In this document: positions 52,588-52,604 of the stretch, piece by piece
How the letters are laid out: every line of letters starts with the position of its first letter
Position numbering within the stretch: the first letter of the stretch is position 1
Assembly: GCA_964626565.1 (NCBI GenBank)
Contig: CAZVFX010000043.1
Coordinates: 1-52,604 of the forward strand
Direction: 5' to 3'
Source of the DNA: CAZVFX01 sp964626565
GTDB taxonomy: Bacteria; Myxococcota_A; UBA9042; CAIXZC01
DNA: 52,604 bases
Program-made: the position numbers and the translations under genes
Notes under the pieces: generated by a model
The model's input: only the letters and a program-made list of their open reading frames with translations
Told to the model about the DNA's origin: nothing
Databases searched by the model: none

Positions 52588-52604
52588 ATGAGCGTCTGTT
52601 ATTC
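52588..52604 (+). CDS. possible start of a further gene (cut by window)
   Basis: ATG 52588 preceded by GCGAGG, followed by five codons to the edge. A TTGACG at about 52467 could be part of its promoter. Too short to identify. Confidence 0.25.

Overview
This window looks like a piece of a GC-rich, Gram-negative chromosome, most likely from an uncultured deltaproteobacterial or Myxococcota-type (Bradymonadales-like) lineage. The taxonomic guess rests on the secreted proteins: lipoproteins with repeated Cys/Asp/Gly motifs, acidic Asp/Ala/Val/Pro tethers straight after the lipobox, and a Ser/Thr kinase-like protein with a membrane anchor. LolA, several OM-type lipoproteins and a C-terminal-Phe beta-barrel protein show that the cell has an outer membrane. 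No IS element, phage, CRISPR array or rRNA was seen.

Layout. 1-1585 is a minus-strand transcription unit: promoter, tRNA-Ser(GGA), SRP RNA, then dnaX (cut by the window edge inside a KPEP tandem repeat). 1771-7498 (-) carries a Cys-rich lipoprotein, an OPA-family organophosphate antiporter with a Cys-containing periplasmic insertion, a small membrane protein and a GT-C type membrane glycosyltransferase. 7620-12704 (+) is a glycerolipid operon: MFSD1-like transporter, PlsB-type acyltransferase, GpsA and an APP1/HAD-like phosphatase. 12770-21808 holds three lipoproteins around a double ABC-2 exporter operon, plus a palindromic REP-like repeat. 21801-29152 (-) is a long co-directional run: SPASM-like radical SAM, GT-C membrane protein, B12-type radical SAM, rpe, lolA, rimO. 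29153-29586 is a gene-free AT-richer gap with a cluster of DnaA-box-like nonamers. 29587-32415 (-) is a pseudokinase with a TM segment and EEKV repeats; it diverges from a FliA/WhiG-type sigma factor.

33565-42541 (+) runs ArnT-like glycosyltransferase, enolase, a sugar-nucleotide epimerase-like protein lacking its catalytic Lys, a YncE-like propeller/phosphoesterase lipoprotein and a TPR lipoprotein. 42533-45225 has a sirtuin and an octaheme HAO-family cytochrome c, the latter divergent from an Rrf2 regulator with four Cys. 45232-49195 (-) is a small membrane protein, xerD, an FHA-GGDEF diguanylate cyclase and uvrB. 49385-52604 has glpD, an HD-domain protein and an outer-membrane barrel.

Together the window is rich in envelope biogenesis. 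A glycerol-3-phosphate theme links OPA transport, GpsA, GPAT, phosphatidate-phosphatase-like HAD and GlpD. Three GT-C glycosyltransferases and two radical SAM enzymes suggest unusual lipid or surface-glycan chemistry. The strongest non-gene signal is the octamer GGGTAGGG (a KOPS-type sequence, GGGNAGGG): by eye it occurs ten times on the minus strand and never on the plus strand, regardless of gene direction. All functional calls are from reading sequence and remembered family motifs; no database search was run.
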